Positions 49,709 to 58,608 of a stretch of 64,000 bases of DNA are shown here, piece after piece. Under the pieces are notes generated by a model. It ran no database searches and had not been told where the DNA came from. It saw only the letters and a list, made by a program, of their open reading frames with translations. The translations under genes were made by a program, and so were the position numbers. Numbering within the stretch: position 1 is the stretch's first letter; each line of letters opens with the position of its first letter. The stretch lies in assembly GCF_014649395.1 (NCBI RefSeq), contig NZ_BMSY01000004.1, positions 310,001 to 374,000 of the forward strand, written 5' to 3'. Origin of the DNA: Streptomyces aureoverticillatus (lineage in GTDB: Bacteria; Actinomycetota; Actinomycetes; Streptomycetales; Streptomycetaceae).

Positions 49709-50758
49709 ATGACGATACGTTCCGCATGGCACCGGCCCACCGGGCAGACCCGGGAGGACACGCGGCTCGCCGTGAGCCTCGGGATGGCCTCCTCCGGACC
49801 CCTGACCGCCCGTGGCGGCTGTGTCGTCGGCGGCCTGCAGCTCACGGGTTCGGCGGCCACCAGCATGCAGGCCCGGCTGTCGCCCGGGCGGCTGTGGGTG
49901 CCCGGCGGCTCCGCCGCGGCCCAGGGCGGCTACCCGGTCACCGTCGACACCGACACCCTGCTCACCTTCGCCGACGGCCACGCCACGCTGCCGCGCGTCG
50001 ACGCGCTCGTGGTGCGGGTCTACGACGCGGACTACGACGCGTCGGGCCGCTACGAGGCCGTCCTGGAGATCATCCAGGGCACACCGGCCAGCGCGCCGGT
50101 GCCGCCCGCCCTGCCCAAGAGCGCCGAACTGCTGCACGAGGTGTCGGTGCCCGCGGGCGCCTCGGCGGCGCGGGGCATCACGTGGGCGTCGGCGGTCGCC
50201 GACCGGCGCCGCTACACCGCCGCGCTCGGCGGCATCCTGCCCGCCGGGGGCGGCCACGGCGCCCAGGGTGCGTACGTCGGTCAATACCGGGACGTGGGCG
50301 GGCGGTTGGAGCGCTGGAACGGCAGCCGGTGGATGCTCTACACCCCCAACGCCGTGCTCAACCACAGCATCGACCGCGGGAAGACCACCTCCGCCGGCTA
50401 CACCGAGACCCTCCTCGACGTCGGCTCCAACCCGTTCGGCCTCACGTTCATCGCACCGGCCTCGGGGTGGGTGCAGATCGCCGTCGGGGCGCACATGTGG
50501 AACGAAGCCGACAAGGAGGCGTACATGTCGGTGAACGTGCGCGCCGAGGGGGGCGGCACTCTCCTGTCCCCCGCATCCGACGAGCGCGCGGCCGGCCACA
50601 ACGGCCCCGGCTCTGCCTCGACCTGCACCAACTTCGCGCTCGGTGCCCTGACGCCGGGCGCCTCCTACAGCGCCATCGCGGCCTTCCGGGCGAGCCCGGG
50701 CGGCGGCAACGTCGCCATCTTCGACAACCGCTTCGTCCGCGTCGACCCCGTGGTCTGA
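49709..50758 (+). CDS. tail tip/receptor-binding-like protein
   Basis: A 349-aa protein between the Dit and hub genes. The N-terminal third (LSPGRLWVPGGSAAAQGGYP, ALVVRVYDADYDASGRYEAV) is typical of actinophage minor tail proteins; the C-terminal part (SNPFGLTFIAPASGWVQIAV, FDNRFVRVDPV) is a beta-sandwich like those of receptor-binding tips. It is a candidate for the specificity determinant of the particle. Identification rests on position and fold-like features. Confidence 0.65.
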   Translation: MTIRSAWHRPTGQTREDTRLAVSLGMASSGPLTARGGCVVGGLQLTGSAATSMQARLSPGRLWVPGGSAAAQGGYPVTVDTDTLLTFADGHATLPRVDALVVRVYDADYDASGRYEAVLEIIQGTPASAPVPPALPKSAELLHEVSVPAGASAARGITWASAVADRRRYTAALGGILPAGGGHGAQGAYVGQYRDVGGRLERWNGSRWMLYTPNAVLNHSIDRGKTTSAGYTETLLDVGSNPFGLTFIAPASGWVQIAVGAHMWNEADKEAYMSVNVRAEGGGTLLSPASDERAAGHNGPGSASTCTNFALGALTPGASYSAIAAFRASPGGGNVAIFDNRFVRVDPVV

Positions 50759-50763
50759 CACCC

Positions 50764-51873
50764 ATGGACAGCCCCTACCGCGCCTTCTTCGCCGACCTGC
50801 GCACCAACACCCCCATCGACGTCCTGCCCCTGCAGGGCCTGGAGTTCGACGACTACATCGGCAAGCCGGGCTCGCTGACCGCCACCCTGCCGGTGCCCAA
50901 CCGGCGGATGGCACGCCGGGTCAGGGAGATCGTGGAGGGCCGTACCGCCGTCTACCTGGAACGCGGCGACCAGGTGTGCTGGGGCGGCATCGTGTGGACG
51001 CTCACCCCGGCCATGGACGAGCAGGGTCTGGTCAGCGTCGCGTTGCAGGCCGCCACCTTCGACTCGTACGCGGGCCGCCGCCACCTCCGGCAGAACCTGA
51101 CCTACACCGACACCGACGACCTCATCATCGTGCGCCGCCTGTGGGAGCACATCCAGGCGGCGCCCGGCGGCGACATCGGCGTCGGCTACGCGCCCGCGCC
51201 GCCGGGCACGCGGCGCACCGTGACGTACCAGGACGGCGACGAGACGCCGGCGGAGGAGGCCATCTCCCAACTCGCGGCCATGGAGCCAGGATTCGAGTAC
51301 CTCGTGAGCGTCTACCGCGACCCGGCGACCGGACAGCGCGCCAAGCGGCTCCTGTTCGGCGCCCCACGCATCCAGATCGGCGAGGGCACCACGGTCCTGG
51401 ACCTGCCCGGCGACATCCTCACGTACTCCTTCCCCCGGGACGCCACCCGCGGCGGCACGACCGCGCGCGCCCGTGGCGGCACACCCGAGGGCGCCCAGCG
51501 CCCGGTCATCTCGGACGAGCACGTCGCCCAGGCCCTCATCGACGCCGGGTACCCCCGCCTCGACACCACGTCCGACCACAGCAACGTCAACGACAAGGCG
51601 GCCCTCAACGCCCTCGCCCGCGCCGAACTCGCCGCGCTCGGCGGGCCGGTGGTGATCCCCGCCATCCGTGTCCGCCTCGACGCGGACACCACGCCTTCGC
51701 TCCTCGGCACGACCGTGCGCCTGCGGATCCACGACGTGTGGTTCGACCCGGGGCTCGACGCGTCGTACCGCGTGATCGGCGTGAAGGTCACGGCCCCCGA
51801 GCGGGGCCGCGCCGAGACCGCGGAACTCTTCCTCGAAGCCCTGGCAGGCCCGAACGCCCTGGAGGCCGACTGA
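50764..51873 (+). CDS. tail hub protein (ReqiPepy6 gp37-like)
   Basis: A 369-aa protein resembling the siphophage Gp37-like/tail-associated hub family: GLEFDDYIGKPGSLTATLPV at the N-terminus, QVCWGGIVWTLTPAMDEQG, and the C-terminal RIHDVWFDPGLDASYRVIGV. It has no peptidase or lysozyme motif, so wall penetration, if any, must come from elsewhere. It starts 5 bp after the preceding stop, and its stop overlaps the next gene's ATG. Confidence 0.75.
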   Translation: MDSPYRAFFADLRTNTPIDVLPLQGLEFDDYIGKPGSLTATLPVPNRRMARRVREIVEGRTAVYLERGDQVCWGGIVWTLTPAMDEQGLVSVALQAATFDSYAGRRHLRQNLTYTDTDDLIIVRRLWEHIQAAPGGDIGVGYAPAPPGTRRTVTYQDGDETPAEEAISQLAAMEPGFEYLVSVYRDPATGQRAKRLLFGAPRIQIGEGTTVLDLPGDILTYSFPRDATRGGTTARARGGTPEGAQRPVISDEHVAQALIDAGYPRLDTTSDHSNVNDKAALNALARAELAALGGPVVIPAIRVRLDADTTPSLLGTTVRLRIHDVWFDPGLDASYRVIGVKVTAPERGRAETAELFLEALAGPNALEAD

Positions 51874-52133
51874 TGCCCAATCTCCCCGAGGACATCGTGG
51901 ACCGCATCAAAGCCCTGGAACGGCAGGTACGTCAGCTCACGACCTACGTCAACACCCGGGCGGCGGCGCCCGCGAGCGCGACGGCGGAGGCAGCCGTGCG
52001 GGCCGAGGGGGGTGTCGGGGATGCTGGGAATGCTGGGAATGCTGGGAATGCCGGGGACGAGGGCGACGGAAGCGGCGAGCAGGAGGCAGGCGGCGCGAGC
52101 GGCGAGAACGAGACGGGCCGCGGGAGCGGCTGA
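51873..52133 (+). CDS. small coiled-coil protein at the end of the tail module
   Basis: An 86-aa protein. The first 30 residues (NLPEDIVDRIKALERQVRQL) form an amphipathic coiled coil; the rest is an Ala/Gly/Glu-rich disordered tail containing AGNAGNAGNAG, encoded by four 9-bp repeats near 52020-52050. Its ATG overlaps the preceding stop (TGATG). Similar small proteins close many streptomycete tail modules; the helix may trimerise as a fibre connector. Confidence 0.6.
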   Translation: MPNLPEDIVDRIKALERQVRQLTTYVNTRAAAPASATAEAAVRAEGGVGDAGNAGNAGNAGDEGDGSGEQEAGGASGENETGRGSG

Positions 52134-52269
52134 CGACCGGTCAACCGTCGCTCAGCGGGTCAGGCGCCCAGCGTGGCAGGAGGCCCGCCTCGGGCCCGGC
52201 AGCGCCCGGCCCGGTCCGCGCCCGGGCAACGCCCGGCCCGTTCCCGTGCCCCGGCAGCGCCCACGGCGG

Positions 52270-53118
52270 TCACCTCCCCAGTTTCGCCTCGATCCAGGCG
52301 ACGCCGAAGCTGACGACGTCCGCGGCCTCGAACAGGTGGCTCTCTGCCGCACCGACCATGCCCTTCCTGCCGATTCCGGAGGCGACCATGTCGCGGCCGA
52401 TGGCTTCGAAGGGCCACTGTCCCTCCGGCACCACGGATGAGTAGTCGAAGGCTCCGTCCTGGGAGTCGATGTCGTGGAAGCGGCGCCAGACCCGCCGCCC
52501 GTCCACGGTGATCGGCTGCTCGTAGTCCACGAATCGCTTGCCGGGGGCCTCGGCCAGCGCCTCCGCGTGGTGCAGCAGGGTCAGGGAGTCCAAGGGGGCG
52601 CCGAGCAGGAGTACCCGGCCGCCGCTGCGGACGAGCCGGGCCAGCGGACTGTCGGGGCCGTGCGGGTCGTCCCAGGGGTGGTCCGCCATCAACGGGTCCG
52701 CCTGGGCGCCGAGTGCCGCGAAGCCGGCGTCGGGGTGTCGGCTGCGGACGGCACCCGGCCGGCGGCGCAGCGCCTCCGGGAGTCGGCCGTAGGAGTGGTC
52801 GGCCTCGCTGAGGAGGGGGTCGTACGCGGGGTGTTCGTCACGCAGGGCGTCCTGCCAGGCCTGCGGCCAGTCGGTGAAGTCGTAGGGCGGTGCGTCGTTC
52901 CAGCCGCAGGTCACCATCAGGGTGCCCTGCTCCCCCACGACGTCGAGCAGGGCGCCGATCAGCGTCTGGGGGCCGCCGGCCACATACCCGAGGGCGGACA
53001 TCTGGGTATGGAACATCACCACGTCATCCTCGGCCAGGCCGAGTGCGGCCAGATCACCGGCGATGCGACGGCGGGTCACCGGGCCGTCGGAACGCTTGAG
53101 AAGAGCAAGCTCGCCCAT
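52270..53118 (-). CDS. aminoglycoside 3-N-acetyltransferase-like protein, AAC(3) family
   Basis: A 282-aa protein similar along its length to AAC(3)-II/III enzymes: VVMFHTQMSALGYVAGGPQT, TLMVTCGWNDAPPYDF, RSRHPDAGFAALGAQADPLM with the active-site His, GGRVLLLGAPLDSLTLLHHA, and the C-terminal GMVGAAESHLFEAADVVSFG. Family members acetylate the 3-amino group of aminoglycosides. The chromosomal setting without mobile genes suggests an intrinsic enzyme. It lies convergent to the tail module, 136 bp from its end. Confidence 0.9.
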   Translation of the reverse strand: MGELALLKRSDGPVTRRRIAGDLAALGLAEDDVVMFHTQMSALGYVAGGPQTLIGALLDVVGEQGTLMVTCGWNDAPPYDFTDWPQAWQDALRDEHPAYDPLLSEADHSYGRLPEALRRRPGAVRSRHPDAGFAALGAQADPLMADHPWDDPHGPDSPLARLVRSGGRVLLLGAPLDSLTLLHHAEALAEAPGKRFVDYEQPITVDGRRVWRRFHDIDSQDGAFDYSSVVPEGQWPFEAIGRDMVASGIGRKGMVGAAESHLFEAADVVSFGVAWIEAKLGR

Positions 53119-53216
53119 GATTGCGAACGTATCCGCCCGGCACGGGCGACGACACTGGTTTTCGCCCGACGGCCACGCACCCGCGTGGACGGGGCTCTTC
53201 GCCCTGTCCTGCCCGG

Positions 53217-53669
53217 CTACGGGCCGAGCGGCTCGGACTTCAGGAAGGTCCGCACGTCGCCGGCGAGGTTGCGCATCTCCTCGCCGGGATCGTGCTCGGT
53301 CGTCAGCTCGAAGTGCCATCGGTCTCTGTGGAGCCCGTCATGCAGCCCCCAGGCCAACCGGACCACCCGTCCCGTGTGCTCTGCCGAAAGCGTCAGGTCG
53401 CGTTCCAGCGAACCCCAGGTCCGGGCGCCGCGCCAACCGCGGAAGTCTTCCGCCAACTCGGCCAGGAAGCCGTCGAGGTCGTCGCCGCCCCAGGTCCTCA
53501 CCATGACCTCGATCCGCACCGCTTCGCCGTGCACGGTCGCGGTGAAGTCGCGCATCCGGTCGTCATCCTCCGGAAAGGAGCGCTCCAGCCCGTGGAAACG
53601 CAGTTGGACGGCGCCCGGACCCTCTCCGCCCACCCGGACGTCCGGACTCGTCTCGTCTTCCCCCACCAT
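53217..53669 (-). CDS. DUF6228-family protein
   Basis: A 150-aa acidic cytoplasmic protein: VQLRFHGLERSFPEDDDRMR, VEVMVRTWGGDDLDGFLAELA-like segment, DFRGWRGARTWGSLERDLTL and ELTTEHDPGEEMRNLAGDVR fit DUF6228, a streptomycete family of unknown function that resembles immunity-type proteins. It is a single gene between the AAC(3)-like and glutaminase genes. Confidence 0.78.
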   Translation of the reverse strand: MVGEDETSPDVRVGGEGPGAVQLRFHGLERSFPEDDDRMRDFTATVHGEAVRIEVMVRTWGGDDLDGFLAELAEDFRGWRGARTWGSLERDLTLSAEHTGRVVRLAWGLHDGLHRDRWHFELTTEHDPGEEMRNLAGDVRTFLKSEPLGP

Positions 53670-53793
53670 GGCTGCAGGCTACGGGCCCCACCCGCACGAC
53701 AGCACCGCAGGCCTGATCAGCGGCGTGCCCGTGCTGCCGTAAAGTACGGCGGACGCCTCACCGCATTACCGTACGAAGCCGGAGCAAGTTCCC

Positions 53794-54729
53794 GTGACTG
53801 CGCCCCTGAACTCCCTGAAGTCCCTCCAGCCCGTTCTGGACCGTATCGCCGACGAGGTCCAGGCCCTGCCGGGCCGTGGCCGTCCCGCCGACTACATCCC
53901 GGCGCTCGCCTCGGGCGATCCCCGGCGCTTCGGGATGGCCGTCGCCGATCTCGACGGCACGGTCTACGGCGTCGGGGACTGGCAGCAGCCCTTCTCCACG
54001 CAGTCCATCACCAAGGTCTTCACCCTCGCCCTGGACCTCTCCCTGGAGGGCGAACTGCTGTGGGAGCACGTCGGCCGGGAGCCGTCGGGCAACCCGTTCA
54101 ACTCCCTGGTGCAGCTGGAGTACGAGAACGGCATCCCCCGCAACCCCTTCATCAACGCGGGCGCCCTCGTCGTCACCGACCGCCTCCAGACCCTGACCGG
54201 CGACGCCGCGGGCACCCTGCGCGACTTCCTGCGTGCCGAATCCGGCAACCACCGGCTGACCTTCGACGAGGACGTCGCCGACTCCGAGACCGCGCACGGC
54301 GACCGCAACGCCGCGCTGTCCCACTTCATGGCGTCGTACGGCAACATCACCAACCCGGTGCCCGCGCTCCTGGACCAGTACTTCCGCCAGTGCTCGATCG
54401 AGGCGTCCTGCGCCGATCTCGCCCTGGCCGCCGGGTTCCTCGCCCGCCACGGCATACGAGCCGACGGCTCCACCCTGCTCACCCGCAGCCAGGCCAAGCA
54501 GGTCAACGCGGTCATGCTGACCTGCGGCACCTACGACGCCGCGGGCGACTTCGCCTACCGCGTGGGCCTGCCCGGCAAGAGCGGCGTCGGCGGCGGCATC
54601 ATCGCGGTCGTACCCGGCCGCTGCACCCTGTGCGTGTGGAGCCCGGGACTCGACCAGCGCGGCAACTCGGTGGCGGGCGTCGCCGCCCTCGACCGCTTCA
54701 CCACGCTGACCGGGCTCTCCGTGTTCTGA
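53794..54729 (+). CDS. glsA: glutaminase
   Basis: A 311-aa glutaminase A-type enzyme hydrolysing glutamine to glutamate and ammonia. The serine beta-lactamase-like fold motifs are clear: the catalytic Ser-x-x-Lys in FSTQSITKVFTLALDL near residue 68, EPSGNPFNSLVQLEYENGIP, RNPFINAGALVVTDRL, and GLPGKSGVGGGIIAVVPGRC near the C-terminus. It starts at GTG 53794. Length is standard. A hairpin separates it from the convergent RidA gene. Confidence 0.95.
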   Translation: MTAPLNSLKSLQPVLDRIADEVQALPGRGRPADYIPALASGDPRRFGMAVADLDGTVYGVGDWQQPFSTQSITKVFTLALDLSLEGELLWEHVGREPSGNPFNSLVQLEYENGIPRNPFINAGALVVTDRLQTLTGDAAGTLRDFLRAESGNHRLTFDEDVADSETAHGDRNAALSHFMASYGNITNPVPALLDQYFRQCSIEASCADLALAAGFLARHGIRADGSTLLTRSQAKQVNAVMLTCGTYDAAGDFAYRVGLPGKSGVGGGIIAVVPGRCTLCVWSPGLDQRGNSVAGVAALDRFTTLTGLSVF

Positions 54730-54730
54730 C

Positions 54731-54750
54731 GGCCGAGCAAGAAGTCGGCC
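54731..54750. terminator. hairpin between glutaminase and RidA genes
   Basis: GGCCGA pairs with TCGGCC around an 8-nt loop, immediately after the glutaminase stop and 16 bp before the RidA stop. A modest bidirectional terminator. Confidence 0.45.
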
Positions 54751-54766
54751 GCCCGCGCCCACCCGG

Positions 54767-55174
54767 TCAGTCCATGACCGCGGTGGCCTCGATCTCGACC
54801 AGATGCTCGGGTACGTCCAGTGCCGCGACGCCCAGCAGCGTGCCCGGCGGAACCGGCGTGACCCCCAGCTTCGCAGCCGCCCGCGTGATCCCCTCCAGCA
54901 GCAGGGGCATCTTGTCCGGCGTCCAGTCGACGACGTAGATGGTCAGTTTCGCCACGTCGTCGAAGGACGCACCGACGCCCGCCAGGGCCGTGCCGATGTT
55001 CAGGTAGCACTGCTCGACCTGAGCGGCGAGGTCGCCTTCGCCGACGGTGACCCCGTCGGCGTCCCAGGCGACCTGCCCGGCGATGAAGACCTGCTTCGTC
55101 CCCGTCGCGATCGACACCTGCCGGTAGGCGTCGATCTCCGGCAGTCCGCCGGGGTTCACCAGGGTGATGGCCAT
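54767..55174 (-). CDS. RidA-family enamine/imine deaminase
   Basis: A 135-aa RidA (YjgF/YER057c/UK114) protein. Family features: the start LVNPGGLPEIDAYRQVSIAT, AGQVAWDADGVTVGEGDLAA, and the C-terminal GVAALDVPEHLVEIEATAVM. The usual catalytic Arg before the end is not evident (VAALDVPEHLVEIEA), so it may be a non-canonical subgroup. RidA enzymes clear reactive enamines. The ATG at 55174 is chosen over a longer frame. Confidence 0.88.
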   Translation of the reverse strand: MAITLVNPGGLPEIDAYRQVSIATGTKQVFIAGQVAWDADGVTVGEGDLAAQVEQCYLNIGTALAGVGASFDDVAKLTIYVVDWTPDKMPLLLEGITRAAAKLGVTPVPPGTLLGVAALDVPEHLVEIEATAVMD

Positions 55175-55350
55175 GCTGCGCGCCTCCTCGTCCCGCGAGC
55201 CCATGGGCTCGCTGCCGCCGGGCCGAGCGGCCCACGGTCTCTTGTGGTTACTCGGGAACCGTAGGAGAGTGGCCGCTGACATGGAAGAACGCACTTTTCA
55301 GTGACTGGGGAACCTGATGGTGACCACGGGCCTGCCCGACGGCGCGCCCC

Positions 55351-56343
55351 TCAACCCCGGGGCGCGTCCAGAGGCCGCGCGTAGGTGACGGACTCGTGGT
55401 CCACCGTGAACCCCGACTGCTCGTAGAAGCCCAGCGCGCCGGACGGGTTGACCGTGTCCACGGTCAGCGACACCGTGTCGTACCCCGCGTCGCGTGCCGT
55501 GCGCAGCACGTCGGTCAGCAGCGTCGGCGCCGCGCCCCGGCCGCGGAAGCCCCGCCGCGTGCCGAGGAAGCCCACATGGCAGTCCCGGCTGCCCGTCGCG
55601 GCGGTCTTCGCCGCGCTCTCCTCCGCCAGGAGGTACGCCGCCACCTCGTCGCCCGCGAGCAGCAGCCGCGACATCGCGGGCCGGAACGACGCGGCGCCGG
55701 TGACCCAGGTGCGCCAGTCGGTCCTGTCGAACACGGTGAAGTTCCAGTGGTCGCGGAACGCGTCGTTGTGGGCGAGGCGGGTGGCCTCGTCGTACGCCGC
55801 GTCGAAGCGGACGAGACGGGTGCCCTCGGGAGCGGGGCGGGGCTCGGGCCGGTCGCCGTCCAGCGGCTGCTTCATGTCGAACCACCAGCGGCACGCCGTG
55901 AAGCCGCACCGCTCGGTCAGCTTCCGCAGCCCCTCGTCCCGGGCTTTTCCGTCGAGCAGCAGCTCGCCGGGCAAGGCGGACAGCTCCGTGTCCGCCGCGT
56001 GCAGGGCCTCGGCCCGCGCCTGCATCCAGGTCACGAGCCGGGTCCCGATGCCGCGCCGCCGCCGGTCGGGGAGCACCGCTGCGTCGCCCTGGAAACGGGC
56101 CGCGTCGACCGCGCCGTGCGGCGTGTACACCACGGCGTAGGCGACCAGGCGCTGACCGTCCCACAGCCCCAGGCTGTCCCGCTCGGGGTCCAGTTTGGGA
56201 TCGGACAGCGCCTCGGCGAGTTCCTCGGCGTCGACGTGGTCGCCGGTCCGGTCGACGCGCTCGACCGCCTCGTGCAGCTCCAGCCAAGCAGGGACATGGT
56301 CCTTGCTCAGGGGCCGGGTCTCCAGGCTCTCCGGTCCCGCCAT
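55351..56343 (-). CDS. double-GNAT N-acetyltransferase
   Basis: A 330-aa protein with two GNAT domains, similar in plan to mycothiol synthase. N-domain: AAVLPDRRRRGIGTRLVTWM near residues 86-105. C-domain: VGFLGTRRGFRGRGAAPTLL near residue 250, followed by SLTVDTVNPSGALGFYEQSG. It has no obvious specificity signature; the C-domain retains both the pyrophosphate loop and the terminal NxxGxxFYEQxGF motif, so it should be the active one. Confidence 0.9.
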   Translation of the reverse strand: MAGPESLETRPLSKDHVPAWLELHEAVERVDRTGDHVDAEELAEALSDPKLDPERDSLGLWDGQRLVAYAVVYTPHGAVDAARFQGDAAVLPDRRRRGIGTRLVTWMQARAEALHAADTELSALPGELLLDGKARDEGLRKLTERCGFTACRWWFDMKQPLDGDRPEPRPAPEGTRLVRFDAAYDEATRLAHNDAFRDHWNFTVFDRTDWRTWVTGAASFRPAMSRLLLAGDEVAAYLLAEESAAKTAATGSRDCHVGFLGTRRGFRGRGAAPTLLTDVLRTARDAGYDTVSLTVDTVNPSGALGFYEQSGFTVDHESVTYARPLDAPRG

Positions 56344-56578
56344 GTCGCCTCCCTCTGCCGGGTCGTACCAGCTCGATGATCTCGCCCTGAGCGAGCGCCC
56401 GCCATTCGGACGCCGGCCGCGGCCGCCGCTTCGAGGGGCCGCCCGCGCCAGGCGGTGGCCCTGCCGCCACCGCTTCCACCACGGCGGCGACGCCTCCACG
56501 GAGGCGGCCGCGTGGGCACCGCTGCCGTGCCGAAAACCGATGGGGCCGATCACGGCGGCAGACGTACCATGCGCGGAC

Positions 56579-57817
56579 ATGATCACACCCCCCTGCGCAG
56601 GCATCCGCCCCTTCCGCATCGACATCCCGCAGGACGCCCTGGACGATCTCCACGACCGTCTCGACCGCACCCGCTGGCCCGACGAACTGCCCGGAGTGGG
56701 CTGGGAGTACGGCATCCCGCGCGGCTATCTGAAGGAACTCGCGCACTACTGGCGGCACACGTACGACTGGCGAGCGGCGGAGGCCCGGCTGAACCGGTGG
56801 CCGCAGTTCACCACCACCGTCGACGGCGCCCGTCTCCACTTCGCCCACATCCGGTCGCCCGAGCCGGACGCGACGCCGCTCCTGATGGCTCACGGCTGGC
56901 CGGGGTCGATCGTCGAGTTCCTCGAGGTCACCGGTCCGCTCACCGACCCGCGCGGGCACGGCGGCGACCCGGCCGACGCGTTCCACCTGGTCCTGCCGAG
57001 CCTCCCCGGCTTCGGCTTCTCCGGCCCCACCCAGGACACGGGCTGGGAGATCCGACGGGTGGCCGCCGCGTTCGCCGAGCTCATGGAGCGACTCGGCTAC
57101 GACCGCTACGGGGTCCAGGGCGGCGACTGGGGAGCGGCCATCACCCGCGAACTCGGCCGGGCCCGGCCGGAGAACGTCATCGGCGTACACCTGAACCTGC
57201 TGCCGAACTCGACCCCCACCCAGGAGCCCAGTACCGAGGAACTGCGAGCGCTCAGCCCCGACGAGCGCGAGCGCACGCTCGCCTCGTGGGAACGATTCCA
57301 GTCCTGGACCCGGGACCGTCAGGGTTACGCGGACATCCAGTCCACCCGCCCCCAGACCCTCTCGTACGGCCTGACGGACTCCCCCGTCGGCCAACTCGCC
57401 TGGATCGCGGAGAAGTTCAAGGAGTGGACCGACTCCCGGGAGCGCCCGGAGGACGCCGTCGACCGTGATCAGCTGCTGACCAACGTCATGGTGTACTGGC
57501 TCACCGGCACCGCCGGGTCGGCCGCTCGCCTCTATTACGAGCGGAAGCACTCCGACTTCCAGAGCAACCCGCCGCTGCCCTCCTCGACGCCGACCGCGCT
57601 CGCCGTCTTCCCGCACGACAACTTCATCCCCCTGCGCCACATCGCGGACCGCACCAACAACATCGTCCAGTGGACGACGTACGACCGCGGCGGCCACTTC
57701 CCGGCGATGGAGCAGCCTCAGGTGCTCGTGGACGACGTACGACGGTTCTTCCGGGCGAACAAACACAGCAGCCGGGCGACCTCGGCCGCCATCGCGTCCC
57801 GCCCCGGGCCCACATAG
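56579..57817 (+). CDS. epoxide hydrolase (EHN-type alpha/beta hydrolase)
   Basis: A 412-aa protein. The N-terminal EHN domain (IRPFRIDIPQDALDDLHDRL, TRWPDELPGVGWEYGIP) precedes an alpha/beta-hydrolase core: oxyanion HGWPGS, nucleophile Asp in GVQGGDWGAAITRELGR, and the C-terminal His in DRGGHFPAMEQP. Tyr residues of the lid are in LTGTAGSAARLYYE. It hydrolyses epoxides to diols, usually xenobiotic or polyketide substrates. The 3' end overlaps the aldolase gene on the other strand by about 100 bp. Confidence 0.92.
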   Translation: MITPPCAGIRPFRIDIPQDALDDLHDRLDRTRWPDELPGVGWEYGIPRGYLKELAHYWRHTYDWRAAEARLNRWPQFTTTVDGARLHFAHIRSPEPDATPLLMAHGWPGSIVEFLEVTGPLTDPRGHGGDPADAFHLVLPSLPGFGFSGPTQDTGWEIRRVAAAFAELMERLGYDRYGVQGGDWGAAITRELGRARPENVIGVHLNLLPNSTPTQEPSTEELRALSPDERERTLASWERFQSWTRDRQGYADIQSTRPQTLSYGLTDSPVGQLAWIAEKFKEWTDSRERPEDAVDRDQLLTNVMVYWLTGTAGSAARLYYERKHSDFQSNPPLPSSTPTALAVFPHDNFIPLRHIADRTNNIVQWTTYDRGGHFPAMEQPQVLVDDVRRFFRANKHSSRATSAAIASRPGPT

Positions 57818-58593
57818 CGCCGGGGGTCGACGACGGCGGGACCTTCGGCCAGCACGGCGCGCACGGCCGCGGTGAACACGGTGTTGAGGTGCGTCGAGAT
57901 GTTGATCTTCCGGATGCCGGCGGCGGCCGCCGCGGCCAGGGTCGCGTCGTCGGCGCCCGACGAGCCGTGCAGGACCAGGGGCACGGGCACGGCGGCGCGC
58001 AGGGCCCGGATGAGGTCCAGGTCGAGGCGGGCGGTGCGTTCGGTCATGTGGTGGGAGGTGCCGACGGCCACCGCGAGGGCGTCGACCCCGGTCTCCTTCA
58101 CGAACCGGGCGGCCTCGCCGGGATCCGTGCGCACCCCGGGCGCGTGCGCGCCGTTCTTGCCGCCGACCTCGCCGAGTTCGGCCTCCAGGAACACGCCCCG
58201 CTCCCGGCAGCGGTCCGCGATCCGGCGCGTACGGGCGACGTTCTCCTCCCAGGGCAGATGGGCGCCGTCGTACATCACCGAGGTGAAGCCCAGACGGACG
58301 GCTTCCTCGATCAGGTCGGGGCGGGTGGCGTGGTCCAGGTGCAGTGCCGCGGGGACGGCGGCCGCCTCCACGGCGGTGCGGGCCGCCGCCGCGAGCGGGG
58401 CCAGGGCTCCGTGATGGGCGACGGCGTTCTCGCTGATCTGGACGATCACGGGCAGCCGGGCCTGTTCGGCGCCGGCGAGGACGGCCTCCAACTGCTCGAT
58501 GAGGGCGATGTTGAAGGCGCCGACCGCTTCATCCGGAGCGGGAAGCAGTGCGTCCGGAGTGGGGAGCAGTTCGTACGGGGTGACCAGGGGCAT
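57718..58593 (-). CDS. class II ketose-bisphosphate aldolase (tagatose/fructose type)
   Basis: A 291-aa class II aldolase. Zn ligands are in AALHLDHATRPDLIEEAV, AELGEVGG and PLVLHGSSGADDATL; the phosphate-binding C-terminal region is INISTHLNTVFTAAVRAVL. It splits a ketose 1,6-bisphosphate into dihydroxyacetone phosphate and glyceraldehyde 3-phosphate. Its place as last gene of an operon with SIS, GH4 and PfkB genes suggests a KbaY/GatY-like tagatose-bisphosphate role. Confidence 0.87.
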   Translation of the reverse strand: MPLVTPYELLPTPDALLPAPDEAVGAFNIALIEQLEAVLAGAEQARLPVIVQISENAVAHHGALAPLAAAARTAVEAAAVPAALHLDHATRPDLIEEAVRLGFTSVMYDGAHLPWEENVARTRRIADRCRERGVFLEAELGEVGGKNGAHAPGVRTDPGEAARFVKETGVDALAVAVGTSHHMTERTARLDLDLIRALRAAVPVPLVLHGSSGADDATLAAAAAAGIRKINISTHLNTVFTAAVRAVLAEGPAVVDPRRYVGPGRDAMAAEVARLLCLFARKNRRTSSTST

Positions 58594-58608
58594 GACTGTG
58601 TTCCTCCG

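Noticed and set aside
52134..52269. Lysin or holin after the tail module
   Set aside because: Only a GC-rich stretch with GCCCGGCCCG-type repeats before the convergent AAC(3)-like gene.
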